Source: Bacteroidales bacterium UBA1180 (GTDB lineage: Bacteria; Bacteroidota; Bacteroidia; Bacteroidales; Paludibacteraceae). Taken from it: DNA of 64,000 nucleotides. The notes under the pieces were generated by a model, which worked only from the letters and a program-made list of their open reading frames with translations, was not told where the DNA came from and searched no databases. Below are positions 1 through 10,100 of this stretch, piece after piece. The stretch spans positions 143,156 to 207,155 of the forward strand of contig DBYS01000012.1 of the NCBI GenBank assembly GCA_002310195.1, written 5' to 3'. Numbering within the stretch: the stretch's first letter is position 1; every line of letters starts with the position of its first letter. A program made the translations under genes and the position numbers.

Positions 1-3000
1 TACAACAACCGACCGGTAGGTCAGCAGGTACTGCTCGACACGCTGAAGTCGCTTGACGGCTGTGACTCCGTATATTTGAGGCTGAACCTCACCGTAGGTC
101 AGCGTTACTACGACTCCGTGAAGGTAGTTGAATGCGAGAAGTATGTATGGCCTGTGAACGGTCACACGTACACGAGCTCGGGTATCTACCGCGAGGAGCT
201 GTCCACCGTTGACGGCTGTGACTCAATATGCGTACTGAACCTCACGATCAACGAGGCTTACGAGTTCTTCGAGACCTACGATGTCGTTACTACGCAGTTG
301 CCGTTCACCGTACACGAGTACAGCTTCACGGCAGCCGGTACGTACGACCGCAGGTACACCACAGTAGGCGGTTGCGACAGCATCTACCATATCACGCTGA
401 ATGTTCATCCGGTGGTATTGCCTAAGGACACGATGCACCAGACCATCTGCGAGAGTGCTGCTCCGTATAACTGGCGCGGCACGGCTTATGCACAGAGCGG
501 CTGGTACAGCAAGACCACGACCGTGGCAGGCAACGATACGATCCATTACCTGCACCTGACGGTGAACAAGACCTACAGCGACACGACCTACATAACCGCA
601 TGCGGCAGCTACAACTGGCACGGCAACAACTACGCTGCGTCGGGTATCTATCCGATAGCACACAGTTCGTCGTGCGGATGCGACAGCGTAGAGGTGCTCA
701 AGCTCACGATCGCTACGCCTTCGGCCAAGACGGTGAACGTTACCGCTTGTCAGTACGAACTGACGACCATCGGTAACCGTACGTTCGTGGCGATGGCTAA
801 CGAGTCGTTCACAGAGACCTTGACGAACACCGCGGGTTGCGACTCGGTAGTGACATATAACGTAACCGTCACGCCGCGTATATACACCGCACCGGAAGAT
901 ATGTTCTCGTTCTGCGAAGGCACGACGTACACATGGCACGGCCATACATACGACACCCCGGGTACATACTACGATTCTATACCTGACGGCAACGGCTGTA
1001 CGACCACGATTCATACGCTGCGTCTGAAGCAGAACCCCGCATACCACTTCGAGGAGGATGTGGAGGTATCCGAATTGGCACTGCCGTACGCATGGCGCGG
1101 CCATAAGGGCGATACGCTGCTGCGTACCAACGGCGATTACTACGACCGCTGGCTCTCGCAGGTAGGCGGTTGCGACAGTATATACCATATCCACTTCCAC
1201 GTGAACTTCGTGACGCGCAACAACGACGCGGCACTGGAGGGTTGCGAGAGTGTAACATGGTCGCGCAACGGCAAGACGTACTACGAGTCGACACTGGCCT
1301 CGGATACCGTATTCACCGATGCTCCGGCTAACACCAAGTACGATGTGATCTACTTCTGCGACATCACCGTTCATCACGGCTTCGCGGAGGTTGAGCCTGA
1401 CTTCACGATCTGCAAGAACGAGGCGCTCAGCTGGCACGGCCAGAACTATGCGGCCAACCACTTCAGCGTAGGTGATCATGTGCTGAACTACAACGGTCAT
1501 ACCATACATAACTGCGACTCGACATACACCGCCACGGTACATGTCATCGAGTCGTACCGCAACGAGACCAGTTACGAAGCATGCCCGAGCGAACTGCCGT
1601 ACAACTGGCACGGCCAACTGTTGACTACTGCCGGTCAGTACACTGACGCTCACATGTCCGTATCGGGTTGCGACTCCGTTCATGTGATGAACTTCACCGT
1701 GAAGTCGGTAACCGCACCGGATAACGCGACGGATACGCAGTGCCAGGGCGCAACCATCGACTGGAACGGCTTGACGATCAACGCTCTTGAGCCCGGTGAG
1801 TTCGCTTACTACAAGTGGTACACTGTGCCGGGTGAGTGTGACTCGACCTACCATAAGCTTGACCTCACGGTAGGCAAGACGTATGATGTTGACAGCGCGC
1901 TGACGCAGCATATATGCCAGAACGAGACCTTCGAATGGTACAACGCTACACGTTCCGTTCCGCAGGACGGTGCTCACCAGTTGGACGATCATACGTACGC
2001 CGAGACCTTCCACTACGAGGAGCAGAGCGTGCTCGGTTGCGACTCGCTGGTAGCTGATCTGACGCTGATCATGCATGTGGATATCGATAAGACATTGCCG
2101 GATACGACAGTATGCAACTCGTATAACTGGGACGGTCTGGAGATCACCACCTCAGGCGATTACGTCAAGACCTACCATCCGCATGTAGCATGCTTCGACT
2201 CAATCGTACGGCGCAAGTTCACCGTACTGTACAGCGAGGTGGAGAACACGGTTAAGACCGAGTGCGACTCGTATTACTGGCCGCGTACGCAACAGGTTTA
2301 TACCGAGAGCGGCCATTACGTACACAACGTACCGCAACTCGGCGGCCTCTGCGACAAGATCTACACCTTGGATCTGACTATCCTCCATACGCAACGCGAC
2401 ACGGCCAAGATCCTTGACTGGTGCCACGAGTTCACGTGGGCAGCTAACGGCACGACCTATCATACGGCAGCGTTTGACTCGGTAGTCTATCCGGGCGGTG
2501 CAGCCAACGGTTGCGACTCGGTAGCATACCTGTACCTGACACTGGATACGGATACGGCATTCTACCTGCCGGCAGTGACGGCATGCGAGACCTACACATG
2601 GCACGGCATGACCTACACGGGCAGCACGCTTGCACGTTATCCGACCACTAAGCTGACAGGTCGCGGCTGCGACAGTATAGTATATCTGCCGATCACGATC
2701 CTCCATCCGACGCAAGTGGTACACAACCTTGAGGGTTGCCGTCAGTTGATATGGAACAATGTGACATACACCACATCGCAAACGGCTGTTCAGACCTTCG
2801 AATGCGACTCGGTTGTGACACTGAATATCACCATCAACCAACCGGAGACGATCAACCACGTGCTGCGTGCTTGCGAGAGCGTGACATGGAACGGCAAGAC
2901 CTACACCTATTCGCAGAACGCACAGCAAGACTTCCTCTGCGACTCGGTTGTGATGCTTGATATCACGATCGATCATACTCAGACGAAGGATGATTACGTA

Positions 3001-6000
3001 ACCCGTTGGGATTCGTATGATTGGGAGGGTGACACGTACACCGCTTCCGGCAATTACACGAAGACCCTGACGAGTTCGTGCGGTTGCGACAGTATCGTAA
3101 CGCTGCACCTGACCATCAATGACTCGGCGAGTGACGAGGAAACGCAGATTGCTTGCGAATCGTTTGACTGGACATGGCCTGAGCCTGCAGTGACCTACAC
3201 GACATCGGGCGACTATGTGGTAGCCAAGACGATTGATGTCGGTCTGCCGACACAGCGCGACTCGACACGTACACTGCATCTCGGCATTGGTCATAAGAAG
3301 TACAGAGCAGAGGCGGTTACCGACGTATGCGATGCGTATGTATGGCACGGCACGGAGTATCAGACAAGCGGTACGTACACGTATGAGTACGCTGATACTT
3401 GCGAGGGCAACGTGGATACCCTGCATCTGACGCTGTACCACAAGTCAGTACCGGTTGAGTACTACGACACGGCATGCGACGTGCTGACGATTAACGGCCG
3501 CTCGTACTTCAGCAGCACGGTATTCACTGATACGTTCCAGACCGTTCACGGTTGTGACTCGGTTGTGAACTTCCACCTGACCATCAACCACCGCCAGACG
3601 AAGAGCATCAGCGCAGAGGGCTGCGGCAGTTACACATGGGAAGGCACGACCTACACGCAGTCGGGTATCTACACCAAGGTGCTGACCGGCGCGAACGGTT
3701 GTGACTCGGTTGTGACAATGACGTTGAGCCTGTTCCCGTCAAGTAGCAGTGAGTTCAGCGTGACGAGCTGCGAAGGCCGCTACATCTGGGGTAACATGAT
3801 CATCGTTAAATCGGGTGATTACACGAAGAACATCCCGTCGATCAAGGGCTGTGACAGCACAGTAACCTTGCATCTGAGCTTGCCGGAGACGATCTATAGT
3901 GATCCGCTCATCGTTCAGGCATGCGACGAGTACTGGTGGAACGGTAACCGATATACCGAGACAGGCAGCTACACCGAGACCCTCACCTCGCTTGTGACGG
4001 GTTGCGATAGCGTGGCACGCTTGAACCTGAATATCGAAGACCATCCGACAGGCGAGTTCACGGAGACGGCTCAGGAGATGTACACATGGGGCAAAGAGAC
4101 CTACTATGAGTCCGGCGATTACGTACAGCGTTATCCGACGGCTACGTGCGACAGTATCGTTACCTTGCACCTGACCATCACCTCGCCGAAGCCGATCAAT
4201 GAGATCAGCGCTGCGGCTTGCGATGCGTACACATGGGATAGCGAGACGTTCTACGAGTCGGGCGTTTACACACGTAACTTCCCGACGCTCGAGGGCAATG
4301 ACTCCATCGTTAAGCTCACACTGACCATCACTCACGATACCGCTACCAGCTTCACCGCTGAGGCATGCGATACTTACGTATGGAACAGCGTGACCTACGA
4401 CGAGTCGGGTATCTATACGCAGACGCTCCAGCGCGGCTCGGGTTGCGACAGTGTGGTAACACTCAACCTGACTATCCGCGAGAGTTTCGCTACCACGTTC
4501 ACCGCTACGGCACGTGACGTATATACCTGGGATGCCGAGACCTTCACTGCCTCCGGTTCGTACACGCACAGCTACACGACAGTGAACGGTTGCGACAGTA
4601 CGGCTACGTTGCTGCTGACGATCATCGGCAACGAGCAGAGCGCATTCAACGCTATGGCTTGTACGGAGTACGAGTGGGCTGACAGTATCTTCACACGCAG
4701 TACGATCCACGCGCACGTCTTCCCGGCATCGAACGGTTGCGACAGCGTGGTAACGATGACCCTGGAGATCAACGAGCCGGTATATACCGACCTGTTCGAT
4801 ACAGTAACCGATTGCAGCGATCCGTTGTACGCATACACCTTGCCGTGGGGCGAGAATGTACAGCACACGGGTGTATATAGCGATACGTTACAGTCCGGAC
4901 TGACGCAGTGCGACAGCATCGTTCGCGTTCACCTGCAGTGGTGCAACGAACCGCTGTGCATCGATACCGTACCGTTCAACGTCAGCGATTGTGAGTCGTA
5001 TGTATGGGAAGGCCAAACGTACACGACCACCGGTACGTACTACCGCCACTACCGTTTGAATAACGGCTGTGACAGCGTATCGCAGTTGCGCCTGACTATC
5101 AAGCCTAAGGCACAGCTGCTGATTGAGCAGACGGCTTGCGACAGTCTGTACTGGGCTAACACCGACACGTGGTACTACGAGTCAGGCTTCTACTACGACA
5201 CCGTACCGGCAGCTAACGGCTGCGACAGCGTCAACATCCTGCACGCTGTGATCGGCACGGCTGCCAAGGAGACGATCGAGCGCACGAGTTGTGATGCACT
5301 GACTATCAACGGCCAGACGTTCACCGAGTCCGGTACGTACGTTCAACACTTGACGACCGTAACGGGTTGCGACTCGACACTGACTATCAACCTCACGATC
5401 AGCCCGATGGTTGATACAGTTGTGGCAGACACGGCTTGCGACAACTACCTGTGGCACGGCCAGACATTGACCGCTACGGGCTTCTATCCGCAAGTGCTCA
5501 ACTCGGCTGTATCGAACTGCGACAGCGTGGTTAACCTGCACCTGATCGTATATGGCAGCAAGGTGGTTGATGTAATCGATTCGCTCCACTGCGACTCCAT
5601 CGTATGGGGTGACGAGATCTCGGGTATTGATACGATCTACGATGACGGAATCTACACCAAGACCTTCCATACGTCTGTAGGTTGCGACTCGACGGTAACG
5701 ATGGATCTGCGTCTGCTCCGTCACGACATCATCTTTGCCGACGACACCGCAGCTTGCGACTCGCTGGTATGGAACGGTGACTTCTTCATCTACGAATCCG
5801 GCACGTACACCGATACGTTGATATCGTCGCTCACCGGTTGTGACAGTATCATTACGATGAACGTTACGATCAACCCGACGCTCAGAGTCGATATCGAAGA
5901 TTCCGTACCGCCTCCATTCTACCTTTGGCCGAGCGAGCTGGATACGATCTGGACAAGCGGCATCTATGTGGATACGACTGCATCGCTCGTAACCGGTTGC

Positions 6001-6858
6001 GACAGTATAACGACTTTGACGCTCGTGATGACCGACAGTATCATCCTTGACCCGATAGAGCCTGTACGTATCGATACGTTCGGTTACTGCCCGGGTGATA
6101 CGATGAACTTCGTATATAACCTCCTTAAGGGTCATCCGACAAAGTATCGTCTCGTATTCGACACCGTGGCTGTGGCTATACCGGATTACACGCGTCAGTT
6201 CAAGTCGGTACTTGATACAACCGAGTTGCCGAACCATGGTCTGGACAGTCTGTTCACGATAGCTATACCTGAGTACTGCCCGGCCGGCACGTATTGCGCC
6301 GAGTTGCAGCTCTTTGATGACTTCTCGAGCAGCGAGATCTATCAGTTCTGCATCAACGTCAATATCAAGGGCGTGGTAGTATCGATGTGGACGGATGTGG
6401 TAGCGATCAACAACTACGATGGCAACTACATCGGCTATCAGTGGTACAAGGATGATGTAGAGATCATCGGTGCTGACAAGCAGTACTACTCCGATGGTGA
6501 AGACCTCAACGGCTGCTACCGCACGAAGTTGCAGTTGGCTGACAGCACGTGGGTATTCACCTGCGAGCAGTGCTTCGACCTGCGCAGCGATTCGCTTGAG
6601 CTCATCGCTTACCCGACGCCGGCACCTGTCGGACAACCTGTTACGATCAAGGCTACGGGTATATTGATTGAGAAACTCATCGGCTCGCGTCTCACCATCA
6701 CGAACGTACAAGGCTTGACCGTTCACACCGTAGAGAGCATGACACGTCGTGAGGAAGAGGTTAGCCTGCCGGCAGGCTTGTACATCGCAACGATTGTTAC
6801 AGGCTCTGCGGACGACAAGGGACCGCGTACGGCTAATGTCAAGTTTACCGTATTCTGA
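1..6858 (+). CDS. Giant Cys-paired-repeat surface protein with T9SS sorting domain (5' partial)
   Basis: The reading frame is open from the first base of the window, so the true start and any signal peptide lie upstream; the first ATG inside is at 76. At least 2,285 residues are visible. Almost all of it is a tandem series of about 39 modules of 50-70 residues. Each has an early Cys followed by Tyr/Trp-rich sequence (type CDSYxWxGxxYxxSGxY) and ends in a GCDS(V/I)xxLxLTI-like strand, so most modules carry two Cys that could form a disulphide. A few have lost the first Cys or the CDS motif. The last 90 or so residues (YPTPAPVGQPV... GLYIATI... ANVKFTVF) look like a type A C-terminal sorting domain of the type IX secretion system. 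Inference: a very long extracellular fibre or adhesin exported by T9SS and anchored outside the cell. I know this repeat type from Bacteroidetes surface proteins but not its function. A terminator hairpin follows at 6958. Confidence 0.9.
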   Translation, partial: YNNRPVGQQVLLDTLKSLDGCDSVYLRLNLTVGQRYYDSVKVVECEKYVWPVNGHTYTSSGIYREELSTVDGCDSICVLNLTINEAYEFFETYDVVTTQLPFTVHEYSFTAAGTYDRRYTTVGGCDSIYHITLNVHPVVLPKDTMHQTICESAAPYNWRGTAYAQSGWYSKTTTVAGNDTIHYLHLTVNKTYSDTTYITACGSYNWHGNNYAASGIYPIAHSSSCGCDSVEVLKLTIATPSAKTVNVTACQYELTTIGNRTFVAMANESFTETLTNTAGCDSVVTYNVTVTPRIYTAPEDMFSFCEGTTYTWHGHTYDTPGTYYDSIPDGNGCTTTIHTLRLKQNPAYHFEEDVEVSELALPYAWRGHKGDTLLRTNGDYYDRWLSQVGGCDSIYHIHFHVNFVTRNNDAALEGCESVTWSRNGKTYYESTLASDTVFTDAPANTKYDVIYFCDITVHHGFAEVEPDFTICKNEALSWHGQNYAANHFSVGDHVLNYNGHTIHNCDSTYTATVHVIESYRNETSYEACPSELPYNWHGQLLTTAGQYTDAHMSVSGCDSVHVMNFTVKSVTAPDNATDTQCQGATIDWNGLTINALEPGEFAYYKWYTVPGECDSTYHKLDLTVGKTYDVDSALTQHICQNETFEWYNATRSVPQDGAHQLDDHTYAETFHYEEQSVLGCDSLVADLTLIMHVDIDKTLPDTTVCNSYNWDGLEITTSGDYVKTYHPHVACFDSIVRRKFTVLYSEVENTVKTECDSYYWPRTQQVYTESGHYVHNVPQLGGLCDKIYTLDLTILHTQRDTAKILDWCHEFTWAANGTTYHTAAFDSVVYPGGAANGCDSVAYLYLTLDTDTAFYLPAVTACETYTWHGMTYTGSTLARYPTTKLTGRGCDSIVYLPITILHPTQVVHNLEGCRQLIWNNVTYTTSQTAVQTFECDSVVTLNITINQPETINHVLRACESVTWNGKTYTYSQNAQQDFLCDSVVMLDITIDHTQTKDDYVTRWDSYDWEGDTYTASGNYTKTLTSSCGCDSIVTLHLTINDSASDEETQIACESFDWTWPEPAVTYTTSGDYVVAKTIDVGLPTQRDSTRTLHLGIGHKKYRAEAVTDVCDAYVWHGTEYQTSGTYTYEYADTCEGNVDTLHLTLYHKSVPVEYYDTACDVLTINGRSYFSSTVFTDTFQTVHGCDSVVNFHLTINHRQTKSISAEGCGSYTWEGTTYTQSGIYTKVLTGANGCDSVVTMTLSLFPSSSSEFSVTSCEGRYIWGNMIIVKSGDYTKNIPSIKGCDSTVTLHLSLPETIYSDPLIVQACDEYWWNGNRYTETGSYTETLTSLVTGCDSVARLNLNIEDHPTGEFTETAQEMYTWGKETYYESGDYVQRYPTATCDSIVTLHLTITSPKPINEISAAACDAYTWDSETFYESGVYTRNFPTLEGNDSIVKLTLTITHDTATSFTAEACDTYVWNSVTYDESGIYTQTLQRGSGCDSVVTLNLTIRESFATTFTATARDVYTWDAETFTASGSYTHSYTTVNGCDSTATLLLTIIGNEQSAFNAMACTEYEWADSIFTRSTIHAHVFPASNGCDSVVTMTLEINEPVYTDLFDTVTDCSDPLYAYTLPWGENVQHTGVYSDTLQSGLTQCDSIVRVHLQWCNEPLCIDTVPFNVSDCESYVWEGQTYTTTGTYYRHYRLNNGCDSVSQLRLTIKPKAQLLIEQTACDSLYWANTDTWYYESGFYYDTVPAANGCDSVNILHAVIGTAAKETIERTSCDALTINGQTFTESGTYVQHLTTVTGCDSTLTINLTISPMVDTVVADTACDNYLWHGQTLTATGFYPQVLNSAVSNCDSVVNLHLIVYGSKVVDVIDSLHCDSIVWGDEISGIDTIYDDGIYTKTFHTSVGCDSTVTMDLRLLRHDIIFADDTAACDSLVWNGDFFIYESGTYTDTLISSLTGCDSIITMNVTINPTLRVDIEDSVPPPFYLWPSELDTIWTSGIYVDTTASLVTGCDSITTLTLVMTDSIILDPIEPVRIDTFGYCPGDTMNFVYNLLKGHPTKYRLVFDTVAVAIPDYTRQFKSVLDTTELPNHGLDSLFTIAIPEYCPAGTYCAELQLFDDFSSSEIYQFCINVNIKGVVVSMWTDVVAINNYDGNYIGYQWYKDDVEIIGADKQYYSDGEDLNGCYRTKLQLADSTWVFTCEQCFDLRSDSLELIAYPTPAPVGQPVTIKATGILIEKLIGSRLTITNVQGLTVHTVESMTRREEEVSLPAGLYIATIVTGSADDKGPRTANVKFTVF

Positions 6859-6923
6859 CGCAGTTGAGGCGTGACATACGCAGTACCGTCGGCTGCAAAC
6901 CAGAGATTGCACTAACTGGCACG

Positions 6924-6947
6924 ATTTTTAAGGTCAATCTTAAAAAT
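6924..6947. repeat. 9-bp perfect AT-rich inverted repeat
   Basis: ATTTTTAAG, a 6-base loop, then CTTAAAAAT lies 65 bases after the stop of the giant repeat gene and 11 bases before the strong terminator hairpin. It may be a weak first hairpin of the same terminator region or a protein-binding palindrome. Confidence 0.4.
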
Positions 6948-6957
6948 AGAACATCGT

Positions 6958-6994
6958 GGGACACCGAAACAGCACGTTTCGGTGTCCCTGTCTT
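6958..6994 (+). terminator. Intrinsic terminator of the giant repeat gene
   Basis: A perfect 13-bp stem (GGGACACCGAAAC / GTTTCGGTGTCCC) with a 5-base loop is followed by TGTCTT. It lies about 100 bases after the stop codon at 6858. The rest of the 298-base gap up to 7157 holds the next promoter and a leader of about 100 bases; no gene is seen in it. Confidence 0.85.
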
Positions 6995-7025
6995 AAAATC
7001 CGTACTACTTTTCACAACGCGCGTT

Positions 7026-7057
7026 ATTGTATAATTGAAAAAATTGTTGTACCTTTG
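7026..7057 (+). promoter_or_regulatory. Bacteroidetes-type promoter for the 2,279-residue surface protein
   Basis: A -33 box ATTG (7026-7029), 20 bp spacer and -7 box TACCTTTG (7050-7057) match the family consensus TTTG / TAnnTTTG with one change in the -33 box. The start codon lies about 100 bases downstream. Confidence 0.75.
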
Positions 7058-7156
7058 CGTCGTAATTTGGAGTAGAGTGGCATGATGCCAAATTTTACGC
7101 CAAAAACGGGGCATTTTAGGCCCTTTATGATGTAAAAACATATAACAACAATACAA

Positions 7157-10100
7157 ATGAAACAATTTTACGCTAAGTTAATGATGGCAGTAGTACTCGT
7201 GATGAGTACGCTGTCAGTAAATGCACGACAATTATCCGAACCGGGTCAATTACCCGACCCGGGTTTTGAAGACTGGTCCGGTACGCAGTTCAGCGGCAAT
7301 ATACAGCCTAAGTACTGGAATGGCTCAAACGTGGAACAATCCGGCTTCAGTTTCAACTTCACTACCCGAGAGACCGGACGAAGCGGATATGCTGTAAAGG
7401 TGACTAATACCTATTGCGGTAAGGCGGGAATAGGTCAGACATCGCCCGGATATGTGACTTTAGGCTCACCATGGCAATATATTAGTGGTATGGATATAGC
7501 CAATGCCACAGGTGGTACGGACGGCGGTATCAATTTTACCTATCGTCCGGATTCCATATATTTGTGGATTAAGCGTACCGGTAGTAAAGCGACGTCAGAG
7601 AACTACAGCGTCCTCTTCTATTCATGGAAAGGAACGTCTAAAGGTAGGAATTATAAAGGTAACCAAACCGACGGTTGTACAAATACCGGAGAAGACCATT
7701 TTGACGAGGAGTCCGATATTCGTCAAACGATGGATAAGAACAAGTGCGGTACAACACAACAGGCAACCCAGGTAGCGGAAGGTTTCTTCTTCGAGAAGAA
7801 AGCGTATTCCAATTGGACGCAGATCAAGGTGCCCATCTATTATATGAGCGATGAGGTGCCTGATAAATGCAATGTGATATTAGCGGCATCCGGTTACCCA
7901 AATTTCCGTTCAAGCGGAGGTATCAATGAGGGTAATGCTATTATTGCCGATGATATTGAGTTGATATATTCCTCTACGATTCAGAAGTTGTATATCGGCA
8001 ACAAGGAATGGAAAGGTTTCAAGCCTAACAGCACAGAGGTGCAGACGTACTCTTTGGGCGAAGGAGCTACTGTTATTCCCGATATCTTTGCCGTGCGTGG
8101 TGCGGGCACCATGGCCAATATGAATGGTGCTACATACAAAGCTCAAGGCCGTCGGTTGAATGACACGGAATGTGTTATTAAGAAAGGCGCTGTTGACGGC
8201 GAACTTACGACCATCACTGTTAAGTCCGGTGACGGCAAGTCAACTACTACATACAAGATTAAGTTCGTATCATCCGTCAGTAACAATGCCCGCTTGGCAG
8301 ACATCCGCGTGAATGGTCAGACGATCAGCGGATTCAATACCTACCTGCAGACCTACAACATAGCACTGCCTTACGGCACGACCGAAACGCCGGTTGTAGA
8401 TGCTACACCACAGGACGCTACTGCCACTGTGGAGATTACGCAGCCGACATCGGTGAACGGTAAGGCAAGGATCGACGTTACAGCGCAGGACGGTACGACC
8501 CAACTGACGTACGACTTGTCGTTCTCGGTAGCCGCCCTGTCGGATGCTACACTCAAAAACATCTTCATCAACGGCAATCCTCTCCCGGGTTTCCAACCCT
8601 CCAAAGCGACATACAACGTTTCGCTGCCTTTGGGCACAACGTCTGCACCTAAGGTTACGTGGGAGTCGGCTTATCCTGCCGGAGCACAGAACATCACGCT
8701 GCTGTCGAACACGCTTGAGGGCGGCGCACAGATCAAGGTGACACTCCCGAACAGCGCGGTAACCAAGACGTACAAGTTGACGTACAAGATCGAAGCTTCG
8801 TCGTACTCGTATCTGAGTGCAATCATGCTCGACGGCGTACTGCTTGACGGTTTTGAGCCGGAGAAGACCGCTTACACCATCACTTTGCCGATGGGCACAA
8901 CCAAGTTGCCGGAAATCACGTGGACCAAGGGCGACTCCTATCAGACCGTTCAGAAGATTGAGGGTGGAGTAGATGGCGTAACGCGTATTGAGGTGACGGC
9001 TGCAAGCGGAGCAACCACGACGTATCGTCTGACGTTCCAAACAGAGAAATCCAACAACAATGCTCTGGCCGGTATAGCTATTGACGGCACACCGCTTGAT
9101 ACATTCAACCCTGATACATTGAGCTATACGGTATCACTGCCTGCCGGTACGTCAACACTTCCGACGGTTACTTATACAACGGGTGATGCCTATCAGACTG
9201 TGGCGCAGTCCGTCAATCCGTCGCTGATGACTGTTCGCCTGACCGTTACGGCTGGTGACGGTTCGACGCGCGTCTATACCGTTGCATTCGAGATCCAGAA
9301 ATCTGCCAATGCCTTGCTGCAGATGATCTATCTGAACGGTGAGCCGCTGGCGAACTTCGATCCGGAGACGCTTGACTACTCTCTGGTATGGACCGAGGCA
9401 ACGATGCCTAAGGTAACGGTGCTGGCTAACCCAGGTCAGTCGATAACCATCGCTTCGCCTGCATCGTACGGCACAATACGTATCGTCGTTACACCAGAGG
9501 AAGGTGCGGCCAATACGTATACCGTTCAACTCAATTCACCGGACGCAGCAGTCCTGCCGGCATTCCCGACGGATTCGTTCCCCGCTTCGAAGAATGCACA
9601 ACTAGCTGAATTGTATATTGATGGCGTGCAATATGCTGACTTTGTGCCGACGACTTATGCCTACACATATAATCTGCCTTGGCGTACTTATCAAGTGCCG
9701 GCAGTTATGGCCGTAGCGAGTGGCATCGGTCAAACCATCACCATTGAGCACGGTGCGGTTAATCGTCCTACGCTCATCAAGGTGCTGGCTGCAGACAAGT
9801 CCACTATTAAGACATATACGATCAACTTCCGTGTTCCCAAATCGAACAATACGAAGTTGGAGTCTGTTGAGATTGATGGTGTAGACTTTACGTTCAATCC
9901 CGATGTGCTGACATATACAGGTATAGCTTTGCCTTACGGAACATCGCAAACTCCTGCACTGACGGCTGTGCGTGCCGAAGGTGAGCAGTCGCTGAAGATA
10001 ACTGAAGCACCTATCGGAAAAACATCCACTATAGAGGTAACGGCCGAAGACGGAACGAAGGCAACTTATTCGTTCTCGTACATCATCACTCCGCCGGACA

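Noticed and set aside
223..2076. Long minus-strand open frame (617 codons) opposite the giant repeat gene
   Set aside because: It mirrors the codon bias of the repeat gene, has no start context or promoter, and similar antisense frames recur at 2200-3441, 3739-4866 and 5182-6912. They are shadows.
1..6858. Regularly spaced repeats that could suggest a CRISPR array
   Set aside because: The repeats are coding, divergent, 50-70 codons long and lie in one open frame; no identical short repeats with unique spacers and no cas genes are present.
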